Source: DASUPK01 sp963736305
Lineage (GTDB): Bacteria; Actinomycetota; Thermoleophilia; Solirubrobacterales; 70-9
Assembly: GCA_963736305.1 (NCBI GenBank)
Contig: CAVTOD010000008.1
Coordinates: 372,001-436,000, forward strand
Length of the DNA: 64,000 bases
Direction: 5' to 3'
Both the position numbers and the translations under genes were made by a program. This document shows positions 27,560-36,802 of the stretch, in pieces; the stretch's first letter is position 1, and every line of letters begins with the position of its first letter. Below the pieces are notes generated by a model that was not told the origin of the DNA, did no database searches, and saw nothing but the letters and a program-made list of their open reading frames with translations.

Positions 27560-29100
27560 GCCCGCTTCCGCCAGGGCCGACGAGCCTCCCGCTGCCCTCG
27601 GTGGCGCTGGTGATCCTCGACGGCTTCGGGCTGGCCCCGGATGGCCCCGGAAATGCGATCTCCCAGGCCGACACGCCGATCTTCGACGAGCTCTGGGCCG
27701 GCTTCCCGCACACGACGCTGTCCGCCTCCGGCCGCGACGTCGGCCTGCCCGAGGGCCAGATGGGCAACTCCGAGGTCGGGCACATGAACCTGGGCGCGGG
27801 CGCGGTCGTCAAGCAGGACCTCGCGCGGATCGACGACTCGATCGCCGACGGCAGCTTCTTCGAGAACCCCGCGCTGCGCGCAGCCTGTGGCTCCGCCCGC
27901 GAATCGCGCCGCGGCCGCCTGCACGCCATCGGGCTGATCTCCGATGGCGGCGTCCACTCCGGCTGGGAGCACATCGAGGCGATCATCGAGCTCGCCGGGG
28001 AGGAGGGTGTCTCGGACCTCGTCCTCCATGTGCTGACCGACGGGCGCGACACCCTGCCGCACAACGGCGCCGGTTACGTCGAGGAGGTGGAGCGCTGGCT
28101 CAGGCGCACGGGTCGGGTCGGCACCGTCGGTGGCCGCTACTGGGGCATGGACCGCGACCGCCGCTGGGACCGGACGAAGAAGGCCTACGACGCGATCGTG
28201 CAAGCGCAGGCGCCGCGCGCGGAGACCGCCGTCGGGGCCATCCGAGCCTCGTACGAGCAGGACGTCACGGACGAGTTCATCGAGCCCGTCGTGATCGGCG
28301 ACTACGACGGCGCTGAGCCCGACGAGCCGTTCATCTTCATCAACTTCCGCCCGGACCGGGCTCGCCAGATGACGATGGCGCTCGGCGAGCCAGGCTTCGA
28401 CGAGTTCGACCGGGGCGGCGCCGGCGCCTTCGAGGTGACGACGATGACCGAGTATCACCACGGCTGGCCGTACCCGGTGGCGTTCCCGCCGCACGAGCCG
28501 GAGACGACCCTCGCCCAGGTGATCTCCGAGCAGGGCGACCGCCAGCTGCATGTCGCGGAGACCGAGAAGTACGCCCACGTCACCTACTTCTTCAACGGCG
28601 GGCACGAGGAGGAGTGGAAGGGGGAGGAGCACTTCCTGGCCGACTCGCCGCGCGACGTCCCGACCTACGACCACAAGCCCCAGATGAGCGCCGCTGCGGC
28701 CGCCCAGCTCTTCACCGAGCACTGGAGCGCCGACGGGTACCGCTTCGGGATCATCAACTTCGCCAACCCCGACATGGTCGGCCACACCGGCGTCATCCCG
28801 GCCGCGGTCGCCGCCTGCGAGGAGGTCGACCGCCGCCTCGGCGAGGTGGTGACCGCGGTGCATGAGAAGGGCGGCGCGCTGATCGTCACCGCGGACCACG
28901 GCAACTGCGAGCAGATGCTGGAGCCCGACGGCTCCCCGAACACGGCGCACTCCACGAATCCGGTGCCGGCGATCGTGACCGTGCCGGGAATCGAGTTGAG
29001 GGAGGGAGGCGTCCTCGCGGACGTCGCCCCGACCGCTCTCGATCTGCTGGGCATCCCTCAGCCCGAGGCGATGACGGGCACGAGCCTGCGCAGCGCCTGA
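27556..29100 (+). CDS. gpmI: 2,3-bisphosphoglycerate-independent phosphoglycerate mutase
   Basis: A 514-residue metal-dependent mutase converting 3- to 2-phosphoglycerate. The alkaline-phosphatase-like metal motif VALVILDGFGLAP opens the protein, and the phosphorylated Ser72 lies in GQMGNSEVGHMNLG. Later motifs are NFRPDRARQMT and the metal-binding TADHGNCEQM. It completes a four-gene glycolytic operon. Eno and pyk are not in the window. Confidence 0.97.
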   Translation: MSPLPPGPTSLPLPSVALVILDGFGLAPDGPGNAISQADTPIFDELWAGFPHTTLSASGRDVGLPEGQMGNSEVGHMNLGAGAVVKQDLARIDDSIADGSFFENPALRAACGSARESRRGRLHAIGLISDGGVHSGWEHIEAIIELAGEEGVSDLVLHVLTDGRDTLPHNGAGYVEEVERWLRRTGRVGTVGGRYWGMDRDRRWDRTKKAYDAIVQAQAPRAETAVGAIRASYEQDVTDEFIEPVVIGDYDGAEPDEPFIFINFRPDRARQMTMALGEPGFDEFDRGGAGAFEVTTMTEYHHGWPYPVAFPPHEPETTLAQVISEQGDRQLHVAETEKYAHVTYFFNGGHEEEWKGEEHFLADSPRDVPTYDHKPQMSAAAAAQLFTEHWSADGYRFGIINFANPDMVGHTGVIPAAVAACEEVDRRLGEVVTAVHEKGGALIVTADHGNCEQMLEPDGSPNTAHSTNPVPAIVTVPGIELREGGVLADVAPTALDLLGIPQPEAMTGTSLRSA

Positions 29101-29110
29101 TGCTTGGCCG

Positions 29111-30325
29111 GTGAGAAGTGATCCCGCCAGGCTTCGTTTTGAGATCCAGGCCCGCGACGGCGATGCCCGCGCGGGCCTGATTCATCTCCCGCACGGCCCG
29201 GTCGAGACGCCGGCCTTCATCCCGCTGGCGACGAAGGGCAGCGTGCGCGGACTCTCCTCGGCTGAGGTCGCCGGGTTCGGCTACCAGATGGTCCTGGGCA
29301 ACACCTTCCATCTCCATCTCGCCCCGGGGGAGAAGCTGATCGCCGAGCGCGGCGGCCTGCACCGCTTCATGGGCTGGGACCGGGCGATCATCACTGACTC
29401 GGGCGGCTTCCAGGTCTTCTCGCTCGCGCACGGCGGGGTCGCGGACGAGATCAAGGGGAGGCGTGGCAACGCCCCCGGCGGGGCCAAGGTCGACATCTCC
29501 GAGGAGGGCGTCGCGTTCCAGTCATTGCTCGATGGATCCGACCGGTTCCTCGGCCCGGAGGAGTCCATGGGGATCCAGGCGGCGCTGGGCTCGGATATCG
29601 CGCTCACCTTCGACGAGTGCACTCCGGCCCACGCTGACCGCGACTACACGGCCCGCTCGACCGAGCGCACGCACCGCTGGCTCGATCGCTGTCTCGCCTG
29701 GCACGAGCGGGAGGGCCCCTCCGACCAGGCGATCTTCGGCATCGTCCAGGGAGGGGTCCATGAGGACCTCCGCCGCGATTCGGCCGAGAGGACCGGTGCG
29801 GCGGCGATCGACGGGATCGCGATCGGCGGCACCCTCGGGCGTGAGAAGGAGGAGATGCACGGCGTCCTCGGCTTCACGGTGCCGCTGCTGCCCGACGAGG
29901 CCCCGCGCCATCTGCTCGGCATCGGAGAGGTCGATGACCTACTGATCGGGATCGGAATGGGCATCGACCTGTTCGACTGCGCGATCCCCACCCGCCTCGC
30001 CAGGCATGGGACGGCGCTCGCGCCCCGTCCGGAGGGCCGCTTCCGCATCGACCTGACCAAGGCGACCTACGCCGCCGACGACTCGCCCGTCGTCGAGGGC
30101 TGCCCCTGCGAGGCCTGCTCGAACCACACGCGCGCCTATCTCCACTACCTCGCGCGCAACAAGGACCTCACCGGCACCCGCCTTCTCACACTCCACAACC
30201 TGCGCTACATGCGCGAGCTGGTCGACGGCGCCCGCGCGGCGATCGAGCGAGAGACCTACGACGCCTACGCCCAGGCCGTACTCGTCGGCGTGACCCCCTG
30301 GGCGGCCATGACACCCAGCGAGTGA
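29111..30325 (+). CDS. tgt: Queuine tRNA-ribosyltransferase
   Basis: A 404-residue tRNA-guanine transglycosylase, exchanging G34 of GUN tRNAs for a queuosine precursor. Asp96 lies in ITDSGGFQVFSLA, the nucleophile Asp286 in GIGMGIDLFDCAIPTR, and the zinc site in CPCEACSNHTRAYLHYL. GTG at 29111 is ten bases after gpmI. Queuosine biosynthesis genes are not in the window. Its stop overlaps the start of a tiny zinc-ribbon gene. Confidence 0.97.
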   Translation: MRSDPARLRFEIQARDGDARAGLIHLPHGPVETPAFIPLATKGSVRGLSSAEVAGFGYQMVLGNTFHLHLAPGEKLIAERGGLHRFMGWDRAIITDSGGFQVFSLAHGGVADEIKGRRGNAPGGAKVDISEEGVAFQSLLDGSDRFLGPEESMGIQAALGSDIALTFDECTPAHADRDYTARSTERTHRWLDRCLAWHEREGPSDQAIFGIVQGGVHEDLRRDSAERTGAAAIDGIAIGGTLGREKEEMHGVLGFTVPLLPDEAPRHLLGIGEVDDLLIGIGMGIDLFDCAIPTRLARHGTALAPRPEGRFRIDLTKATYAADDSPVVEGCPCEACSNHTRAYLHYLARNKDLTGTRLLTLHNLRYMRELVDGARAAIERETYDAYAQAVLVGVTPWAAMTPSE

Positions 30326-30456
30326 AGGCCGTCGTCCCCCAGAAGCCGGCCTGTCGCCATTGTGGTGCGACGCTGGAGCACTCCATCTCGAGGTGCCCGA
30401 AGTGCGGTCGCCGATCGCTTCTCGCCCTGCTGCTGCCGCGGAAGGGCAAGGTCTGA
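30322..30456 (+). CDS. 44-residue zinc-ribbon protein
   Basis: A very small frame starting GTG at 30322, overlapping the tgt stop by four bases (GTGA). The peptide contains two CxxC pairs, CRHCGATLEHSISRCPKCGR, typical of a zinc ribbon, followed by a basic and leucine-rich tail. The overlap and the intact motif argue for a real coupled gene. Function unknown. It ends seven bases before the convergent kinase gene. Confidence 0.6.
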   Translation: MKAVVPQKPACRHCGATLEHSISRCPKCGRRSLLALLLPRKGKV

Positions 30457-30463
30457 CGCCGGA

Positions 30464-31651
30464 CTACTTGGTGTTGTCGTCGACGACCTGCTTGAGGGCG
30501 TCGATCTGGTCGTTCACGTTCTGCTTCACGACCTGATCCAGGTTGATGTTCCCTCCGCCGCCGCTGGAAGCCAGGACGACGATCGCCGCCACCACGGCCG
30601 CAAGCAGCAGGATCGCGATCAGCGCGAGCAGGTTGCGCGCCACGCTCGGTGCGCGGCGCCGCCGCGGGGGCGGTGCCTGGCGCTGGCGAGGCTCGACCGG
30701 CCGGCGCTGGCGCTGGGTGCGGGTGCGCGGCATCTGCTTGGTGCCCGCCGTCGGCGCATCGCCGCCGAGGACCCGGGTCTGCGCGGTGCGGGCGGGCGAC
30801 TCGCCGGTCAGCCCGCGGCGCAGCGCGTCGGCGAGCTCGCCGGCGGCGGCGAAGCGCTTGGAGGGGTCGGACTCGAGCGCGACGAGGACGGCGTCCCCGA
30901 CCGACTCCGGGACCGCCTCGCTGTAGTTGCTCGGGTGGAGGGGCTGCTCGGACTGCTGGCGAACGGCCAACTCGGCGAGCGAGGCGCCCTCGTAGGGAAG
31001 GCGGCCCGTGAGGAACTGGTACAGCACGACGCCGAGCGAGTACACGTCCGATGAGGGGTTCGCCTCGTCGCCGCGGGCCTGCTCCGGCGCGAGGTAGGCT
31101 GCCGTTCCGACGACCGATCCGACCTGGGTGATCCGGGTCTGCTCGCTGGCGCGGGCGATGCCGAAGTCCGCGAGCTTGACGGTCATGTCGCCGCCGCCCG
31201 CGGGCCCACCGATGATCATCAGATTGCCCGGCTTGACGTCGCGGTGGATGATCCCGTGCCGGTGGGCGTAGTCGAGGCCGGCGCACGCCTGCACGCCGAT
31301 CTCCACCGCGGTCTCGGGCTCGAGCTTGCCCTCGGCCTGGAGCAGCTGGGCGCCGGAGCGGCCGCGGACGTACTCCATGACGATGTAGTACTGCCCGCCG
31401 TCGTTGCCGGTGTCGTAGACCTGGACGATGTTGGGGTGCACGAGCTTCGCGACCGCAAGCGCCTCGCGGCGGAAGCGCGCGACGAAGCGGTCGTCGTCCG
31501 AGAGGTGCTCGGCGAGGATCTTCACGGCGACCGTGCGCTCGAGGATCGTGTCGGTCGCGCGGAACACCGTCGACATCCCGCCGGACCCGAGGCGGTCCTC
31601 GATCCGGTAGCGGTCGGAGATCAGCTCGCCCTTGGGGCTGCGCGGGCTCAT
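30464..31651 (-). CDS. Membrane Ser/Thr protein kinase (PknB-like)
   Basis: A 395-residue Hanks-type kinase. The glycine loop is RLGSGGMSTVFRATD, the ATP Lys is in VAVKIL, the catalytic loop is HRDVKPGNLM, then LADFGIAR and the activation end AYLAPEQARG. A basic Pro/Arg juxtamembrane region (about 300-345) precedes one transmembrane helix (ARNLLALIAILLLAAVVAAI) and a short extracellular tail of about 30 residues, with no PASTA repeats. Its ATG overlaps the stop of the upstream lipoprotein gene, suggesting that the two act together. Confidence 0.94.
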   Translation of the reverse strand: MSPRSPKGELISDRYRIEDRLGSGGMSTVFRATDTILERTVAVKILAEHLSDDDRFVARFRREALAVAKLVHPNIVQVYDTGNDGGQYYIVMEYVRGRSGAQLLQAEGKLEPETAVEIGVQACAGLDYAHRHGIIHRDVKPGNLMIIGGPAGGGDMTVKLADFGIARASEQTRITQVGSVVGTAAYLAPEQARGDEANPSSDVYSLGVVLYQFLTGRLPYEGASLAELAVRQQSEQPLHPSNYSEAVPESVGDAVLVALESDPSKRFAAAGELADALRRGLTGESPARTAQTRVLGGDAPTAGTKQMPRTRTQRQRRPVEPRQRQAPPPRRRRAPSVARNLLALIAILLLAAVVAAIVVLASSGGGGNINLDQVVKQNVNDQIDALKQVVDDNTK

Positions 31652-32151
31652 AGTCCTCCCGGCCCGATCCCGCCGGACCCCGGCGTGGTGGTGCTCGGCA
31701 AGGTCTGGGTCTGGGTGGTGGTCGTCGTCGGCTGCGTCTGGGTGCGCGTGGTCGTGGTCGGGTGAGTCTTGGTGGTCGTCGTCGACGCGGTGGTCGACGG
31801 AGTGCTCGTCGTCGACTCGGTGGTTGTCGTCCGGCCCTCACACTGGGTTGGATCGGAGAGCAGGATCTTCAGCTGGTTGGCGCCGTTCTGGAGCGCGCTC
31901 TTGACATCGGAGTTGACGCTGGAGGGAAGGGCCTGGACGTCCGCGATCAGGTCATCGGTCTTGGAGGCGGCGACCAGGCAGCTTCCGACCTGGACGTTCG
32001 CCTGGATCTCGTCGATCTTGGAGCTCAGCACAGCCGCCTCCTGAGCATTCAGGGAGGGGTCCGGGCCGCTGCTCCCGCCGCAGCCGAGAGCGAAGGCGGA
32101 GGCGCCCGTCAGGAGGAGGGCAAGCAGTATTGGCCGCAGCATCTTCGGCAT
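31648..32151 (-). CDS. Thr-rich lipoprotein, function unknown
   Basis: A 167-residue predicted lipoprotein: hydrophobic signal and lipobox FALGC, a helical middle region (AAVLSSKIDEIQANVQVGSC; NSDVKSALQNGANQLKILLS) with two cysteines, and a C-terminal tail of about 55 residues dominated by Thr, Ser and Pro. The tail could span the wall or be glycosylated. ATG at 32149-32151 precedes the signal peptide; an upstream in-frame ATG would add a non-hydrophobic leader. Its stop overlaps the kinase ATG, so it may be a sensor or substrate partner (inference). Confidence 0.75.
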   Translation of the reverse strand: MPKMLRPILLALLLTGASAFALGCGGSSGPDPSLNAQEAAVLSSKIDEIQANVQVGSCLVAASKTDDLIADVQALPSSVNSDVKSALQNGANQLKILLSDPTQCEGRTTTTESTTSTPSTTASTTTTKTHPTTTTRTQTQPTTTTTQTQTLPSTTTPGSGGIGPGGL

Positions 32152-32207
32152 CGCGGCGATACTAGCCGGGGCGCCTGAAGCGCCATCGTTCGCCCGCTTC
32201 GGCGGCA

Positions 32208-32945
32208 TCATTGGCCCACATAGAGGCGATCGGCGAGCAGCTCGGGCAGACCGGCCTCCCGGATCGCCTCGGCGGCGCTGTCGATGTCGTAGGGCACGCG
32301 GTGGTAGGTGGCCTTCCACTCGTCGGTGTCCAGCTCGAGCCAGGCGGCGCGCGGATCGCCGTCTCGCGGCTGGCCCACGCTGCCGGGATTGAGCAGCCAG
32401 CGGTGCTCCGAGAGGTCGATCTCCCTGCCGTCCTCGGCCTGCCCGCCGCCGTCGGATCCGGGCGGGCCGTCGCTGTCCGAGAACCACAGCGCGACGTGGG
32501 AGTGGCCGATGAAGCTCACCCTGGAGGCCTGCACCTCGATGCACTCGCGTGCCTGGTCGACCGCCAGCACGTACTCCCAGACCGGATCGCGGGGGGATGC
32601 GTGGTAGAGCCCGACCTCATGCTCGGTGTTCTCGGGCCGCAGCGACTTCAGGAACTCGATCGTCGACTCGTCGGAATTGGCGCGCGTCCACTCGACCGCC
32701 GCAGCCGCGGAGGCGGAGAAGACCTCGGTGCTGATCTCACCGGTCACCGCCAGATCGTGGTTGCCGACGAGACTGACCTCGCAGCGCTCGGACACCAGCT
32801 TGGCGCACCCATCGGGCTGCGCCCCGTATCCGACCACGTCGCCAAGGCACCAGCGGTGCTCGATTTCCGCCTCGTCGATCGCCGAGAGCACGGTCTCGAA
32901 GGCCGGCAGGTTGCTGTGTATGTCGGTGAGGATGGCGACTTTCAC
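32208..32945 (-). CDS. Calcineurin-like metallophosphoesterase
   Basis: A 245-residue YfcE/MJ0936-type phosphodiesterase. Dimetal motifs occur in order: AILTDIHSNLPAFE, CLGDVVGYGAQP, LVGNHDLAV and FIGHSHVALWF, with NPGSVGQPRDGD near the end. It likely hydrolyses a small phosphodiester. GTG at 32943-32945 gives the standard N-terminus (VKVAILTDIH). It is the first gene of a minus-strand group with the lipoprotein and kinase. Confidence 0.9.
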   Translation of the reverse strand: MKVAILTDIHSNLPAFETVLSAIDEAEIEHRWCLGDVVGYGAQPDGCAKLVSERCEVSLVGNHDLAVTGEISTEVFSASAAAAVEWTRANSDESTIEFLKSLRPENTEHEVGLYHASPRDPVWEYVLAVDQARECIEVQASRVSFIGHSHVALWFSDSDGPPGSDGGGQAEDGREIDLSEHRWLLNPGSVGQPRDGDPRAAWLELDTDEWKATYHRVPYDIDSAAEAIREAGLPELLADRLYVGQ

Positions 32946-33004
32946 GGGGATTCCGGACGATCTGCGCTTAAGGCCCGCCCAAGGGGGCCGTTTATCGTAG
33001 GGCG

Positions 33005-34255
33005 GTGGCCGCCCGATCATCGTCCAAGTGGGTGCGAATCGGCGTCACCGCGGTCGCCGCCGTGGTGGTCGCTGAAGCCGCGGCCTGGCTGCTCCGCCCG
33101 CGTGACGTCGAGCAGCCCGTCCCGGTCGACGAGAACACCTATTTCCCCCACGAGGCGCTCACCAAGGCACACGACTACGCCTCCGGGCAGCGCCTGATCC
33201 TCGTTGGCGGCCTGATCGCCGAGGGAGCGGTGCTGATCCTGCTCGCCACGGGCCGGCCTGCCGTCGCGCGCAGGGCGCTCGATCGCCTCGGCGAGCGGCC
33301 CGTGCTGGGCGGGGCGGCCGCGGCCGCCGGCCTCTCGGTCGCGGTGGCCGTGGTCACGGTCCCATTGGGGATCTGGGCGCACGAGCGTTCAGTCGACGTT
33401 GGTCTCTCCACCCAGTCAATCGGCGGCTGGCTGAGCGACTGGGGGAAGGGGGCGGCGATCGGCGCGGTCCTCGCGGGGCTGGTCGGCACCTTCGCCCTCT
33501 GGCTGATGCGGCGCTTCCGCTCTCGCTGGTGGATCCCCGGCAGCGTCGCGGTTGTGATTGCGGCGACCGTCCTTACCTGGCTCGCCCCGGTCCTCCTCGC
33601 CCCGCTGTTCAACAAGTTCGACGAGCTGCCACCGGGGGAGGCCCGGAGCGATGTCCTGGAGCTGGCGAAGAAGGCCGACGTGAACGTCGGGCACGTCTAC
33701 GTGGTCGATGCGAGCAAGCGGACCACCGCAATCAACGCCTATGTCAACGGCATCGGGTCCTCGAAGCGGGTGGTGCTCTACGACACGCTCGTCCACGATC
33801 TCAACCGCGGCGAGCGCAGGGCGGTCGTCGCGCACGAGCTCGGGCACGTCCACGGCAACGACATCCAGCGTGGGCTCCTCTTCGTCGCGATCGTCACACC
33901 GCTCTCCTTGATCTTCATCTCGCTGATGGCCCGAGGGATCGCCGGGCGGCGCGGCGCGGAACCCGGCACGCCCGCCTTTCTGCCCGCCTTCGCCCTCGCG
34001 ATCGCCGCCACGTCCTTCGTGATCGGGATCGCGGGGAACCAGCTCTCCCGCTCGGTCGAGGCTCGCGCCGACACCTTCTCGCTGCAGCTCACCGATGACC
34101 CAAGAGGCATGATCGAGCTCCAGCAGCAGCTCGCGGACCGCAATCTCTCCGACCCCGACCCACCGGGGATCTTCAGCTTCCTGTTCGGGACGCACCCGCC
34201 GGCCATCGACCGGATCGGGGCGGCACTCGCGTGGGAGCACGGCGAGCGCCCTTGA
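33005..34255 (+). CDS. M48 family membrane metalloprotease (Ste24/HtpX-like)
   Basis: A 416-residue zinc protease with several transmembrane segments (about 10-27, 62-80, 105-120, 150-170, 180-200, 295-310 and 335-350). The zinc motif is VVAHELGHVHGND and the third ligand Glu lies in SVEARADTFSLQL. YVVDASKRTTAINAYVNGIG is typical of Ste24-type members. GTG at 33005 is the start. The stop overlaps the rlmH TTG. Confidence 0.93.
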   Translation: MAARSSSKWVRIGVTAVAAVVVAEAAAWLLRPRDVEQPVPVDENTYFPHEALTKAHDYASGQRLILVGGLIAEGAVLILLATGRPAVARRALDRLGERPVLGGAAAAAGLSVAVAVVTVPLGIWAHERSVDVGLSTQSIGGWLSDWGKGAAIGAVLAGLVGTFALWLMRRFRSRWWIPGSVAVVIAATVLTWLAPVLLAPLFNKFDELPPGEARSDVLELAKKADVNVGHVYVVDASKRTTAINAYVNGIGSSKRVVLYDTLVHDLNRGERRAVVAHELGHVHGNDIQRGLLFVAIVTPLSLIFISLMARGIAGRRGAEPGTPAFLPAFALAIAATSFVIGIAGNQLSRSVEARADTFSLQLTDDPRGMIELQQQLADRNLSDPDPPGIFSFLFGTHPPAIDRIGAALAWEHGERP

Positions 34256-34668
34256 AGGTCACGATCGTCGTCGTCGGCAAGGTCAAGGCTCCGTTCGCGG
34301 AGGCCGACGCCCACTACCGCAAGATGCTCCAGCGCCACCAGCCGGTGGACGTGATCGAGGTCCGCGACGAGGTCAACATCGAGGGGCGCATCCCGACCCG
34401 CTCGCATGTGATTGCGCTCGACCGCGGTGGCCGCGCGCTCGGCTCCCGCGCATGGGCAAGCTGGCTCTCGGAGCGGCGGATCGACGCGCAGGATCTCTGC
34501 TTTCTGATCGGCGGCCCCGAGGGGCTCTCCGCGCGGACCATGGCACTCGCCGGCGAGCGCATCTCCCTCGGTCCCCAGACCATGGCCCACCAGCTCGCGC
34601 GCGTCGTCCTGCTTGAGCAGCTCTTCCGCGCCACGAAGATTCTCGCCGGCGAGCCGTACCACCTCTAG
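34252..34668 (+). CDS. rlmH: 23S rRNA pseudouridine-1915 N3-methyltransferase
   Basis: A 138-residue SPOUT-class methyltransferase acting on the 70S ribosome. The C-terminal knot is visible as CFLIGGPEGLSARTMALAGE and SLGPQTMAHQLARVVLLEQL, and the end, EPYHL, is close to the usual invariant PYH terminus. It starts with TTG at 34252, which overlaps the protease stop (TTGA) and gives the expected N-terminus VTIVVVGKVK. Confidence 0.95.
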   Translation: MKVTIVVVGKVKAPFAEADAHYRKMLQRHQPVDVIEVRDEVNIEGRIPTRSHVIALDRGGRALGSRAWASWLSERRIDAQDLCFLIGGPEGLSARTMALAGERISLGPQTMAHQLARVVLLEQLFRATKILAGEPYHL

Positions 34669-34690
34669 CCGTATCCGTAGGATCGAAACC

Positions 34691-36325
34691 ATGGGAGATC
34701 CGGTCGCAGAGCTCCGCGCCGCAGTCGAGGCAGCCGCCTCGACGCTGCGCGATGGCGCCGACGCCGGGCGCTCCCAGCCAACTCTCGAGCGGCCGCCCAA
34801 GCCCGAGTTCGGCGACTACTCGACCAACGCCGCCATGCTCCTGGCGCCGGCTCTCGGCGAGCAGCCCCGGGGGACCGCCGAGAAGCTCGCCGACGAGCTC
34901 GGTCGCAGCCTCGATGACAGCCTGGAGAAGGTTGAGGTCGCCGGCCCGGGGTTCCTGAACCTCTTCCTATCTGACGCCTGGTACCGGCGCGCGGCCGGCG
35001 AGCTGGCCTCCCAGGGCGAGGAACTCGGCAGGCCGCCCAAGCCCGAGACCGCGAGGGAGCGGATCAACGTCGAATTCGTCTCCGCCAACCCAACCGGGCC
35101 GATCACGGCGGCCGGTGGCAGGGGCGCCGCGCTCGGTGACTCCATCGCGCGGGTTCTCGAGTTCGCCGGCCATCCGATGACGCGCGAGTACTACGTCAAC
35201 GATCGCGGAGGACAGATCGACCGGTTCGCGGCATCGATCGCCGCCCGGATGAAGGGCGAGGCGATGCCAGAGGAGGGATACGAGGGGGACTACGTCGCCG
35301 AGATCGGCAATGCGCTCGAGCAGGAGGGCGTCAGCCCCGAGGATCCCGACACCGTCGGCCGGCGCGGAATCGCGATGATGCTGGCCGCGGCCGAGGAGAC
35401 CCTGCACCGCTACGGCGTGGTCTTCGACACCTGGTCCTCGGAGCGCGCACTGCACGAATCCGGTGCGGTGGAGCGCGCGTTCACCGAGGCCAAGGACGCT
35501 GGTCACGTCTATGAGAGCGAGGGCGCAACCTGGCTGCGCACGACGACGTTCGGCGACGACAAGGACCGCGTCCTGGTCCGCTCGGACGGCGAGCCGACCT
35601 ATCTGCTCTCGGATCTCGCCTACCACCGCGACAAGCTCGACCGGGGATCCGACCGGCTGATTGACGTCCTCGGCGCCGACCATCACGGCTATGTGGAGCG
35701 GCTGCGGGCGGCTCTCGCCGTCCTCGGCTACGACCCGGACGCGCTCGAGGTGGCGATCATGCAGCTCGTCCACGTGGTCGAGGGTGGGGAGAGGGCGCAG
35801 ATGTCAAAGCGCAGCGGCGACTTCGTCACCCTCGACGAGCTGATCGACGACATCGGCGCGGACGCGGCCCGCTTCTTCATGCTGCAGCGAAGCCACGACA
35901 CGACGGTGGACCTGGACCTCGACCTCGCCCGCAAGACATCCAACGAGAACCCCGTCTACTACGTCCAGTACGCACACGCGCGGATCGCGAGCATCCTGCG
36001 CAAGGCGGGGGAGGGGGCGGAGGCGCGGGCTGCCGAGGAGTTCGCCGCCCTGCCGGTTGAGCCTTCCGAGCGGGCGCTGATCAAGCGGCTATGCGAGCTT
36101 CCCGACGAGGCGGCGGAGGCGGCTGCGCGTCGAGCGCCGCATCGGCTCTGCGCCTACGCGATGGAGGTGGCTAGAGACTTTCACGCCTTCTACCGGGACT
36201 GCCAGGTGGTCGGAGCCGAGGGCGACGGGGTGGAGGAGGCCCGGCTGGGCCTGTGCCTGCTCACGAAGCGCACGATCGCGCGGACCCTCGGGCTGCTGGG
36301 GATATCCGCGCCGGAGAGCATGTAG
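34691..36325 (+). CDS. argS: Arginyl-tRNA synthetase
   Basis: A 544-residue class I synthetase. The N-terminal Add1 domain, FVSANPTGPITAAGGRGAAL at the first catalytic motif, and QMSKRSGDFVTLDEL as the KMSKS equivalent identify ArgS; the DALR anticodon domain follows at the C-terminus (YVQYAHARIASILRK). The usual HVGH-type HIGH motif is replaced by TAAG, so the ATP-binding histidines are absent. The ATG at 34691 is well spaced after rlmH. Confidence 0.93.
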   Translation: MGDPVAELRAAVEAAASTLRDGADAGRSQPTLERPPKPEFGDYSTNAAMLLAPALGEQPRGTAEKLADELGRSLDDSLEKVEVAGPGFLNLFLSDAWYRRAAGELASQGEELGRPPKPETARERINVEFVSANPTGPITAAGGRGAALGDSIARVLEFAGHPMTREYYVNDRGGQIDRFAASIAARMKGEAMPEEGYEGDYVAEIGNALEQEGVSPEDPDTVGRRGIAMMLAAAEETLHRYGVVFDTWSSERALHESGAVERAFTEAKDAGHVYESEGATWLRTTTFGDDKDRVLVRSDGEPTYLLSDLAYHRDKLDRGSDRLIDVLGADHHGYVERLRAALAVLGYDPDALEVAIMQLVHVVEGGERAQMSKRSGDFVTLDELIDDIGADAARFFMLQRSHDTTVDLDLDLARKTSNENPVYYVQYAHARIASILRKAGEGAEARAAEEFAALPVEPSERALIKRLCELPDEAAEAAARRAPHRLCAYAMEVARDFHAFYRDCQVVGAEGDGVEEARLGLCLLTKRTIARTLGLLGISAPESM

Positions 36326-36334
36326 CCGAGCTAC

Positions 36335-36802
36335 TTAGAGGTCGTAGGAGGACAGGTCTCTGTCGAGCCGTGCCTCGTCGTCAGGGTCAAGCGGCGGCGT
36401 GTGGTCCTCGCGCGCCGGGCGCCGGGTGAGGCGCCACGCCCCGAGGCCGAGGGCCACGATCGCGACGGCAATTCCGAGGCCCGGGACGATCCAGGCCGTC
36501 AGGTCGAACCCGTGCCCGCTGGGCGTCGCGAGGACGCGCGGGCCGTACTGGGCGACGAGCGCGTCCTTGATCTGGTCCTTGCTCTCGCCCCGAGCGATCA
36601 GCCTGCGGATCAGCGCCCGCTCGCGGTCGGCCTGCGGGGACTCCGACTCCGCGAGCAGGGTCCCGCAGATCGTGCACATCACCTCGTCCTCGATGTCGGG
36701 AAGGTTGGCCTGCGACGCGGCCGCGGAGGTTGTCGCCGAGAGAGCGCCGAGAGCCGCCAGCCCGATCCCGCCGAGCGCCAGGGCACGGCGGAGGGCGCAC
36801 AT
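36335..36802 (-). CDS. ccmH: CcmH-type cytochrome c maturation protein
   Basis: A 155-residue protein with an N-terminal signal or anchor, the CcmH thiol motif MCTICGTLLAESESPQADRE (Cys43 and Cys46), the helical bundle LIRRLIARGESKDQIKDALV and a second transmembrane helix near residue 105. CcmH reduces apocytochrome c thiols before haem attachment. It follows the thioredoxin gene with a TGATG overlap and ends nine bases from convergent argS. Confidence 0.9.
   Translation of the reverse strand: MCALRRALALGGIGLAALGALSATTSAAASQANLPDIEDEVMCTICGTLLAESESPQADRERALIRRLIARGESKDQIKDALVAQYGPRVLATPSGHGFDLTAWIVPGLGIAVAIVALGLGAWRLTRRPAREDHTPPLDPDDEARLDRDLSSYDL

Noticed and set aside
27430..28950. 506-codon minus-strand frame opposite tpiA and gpmI
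   Set aside because: Antisense to two enzymes with complete catalytic motifs.
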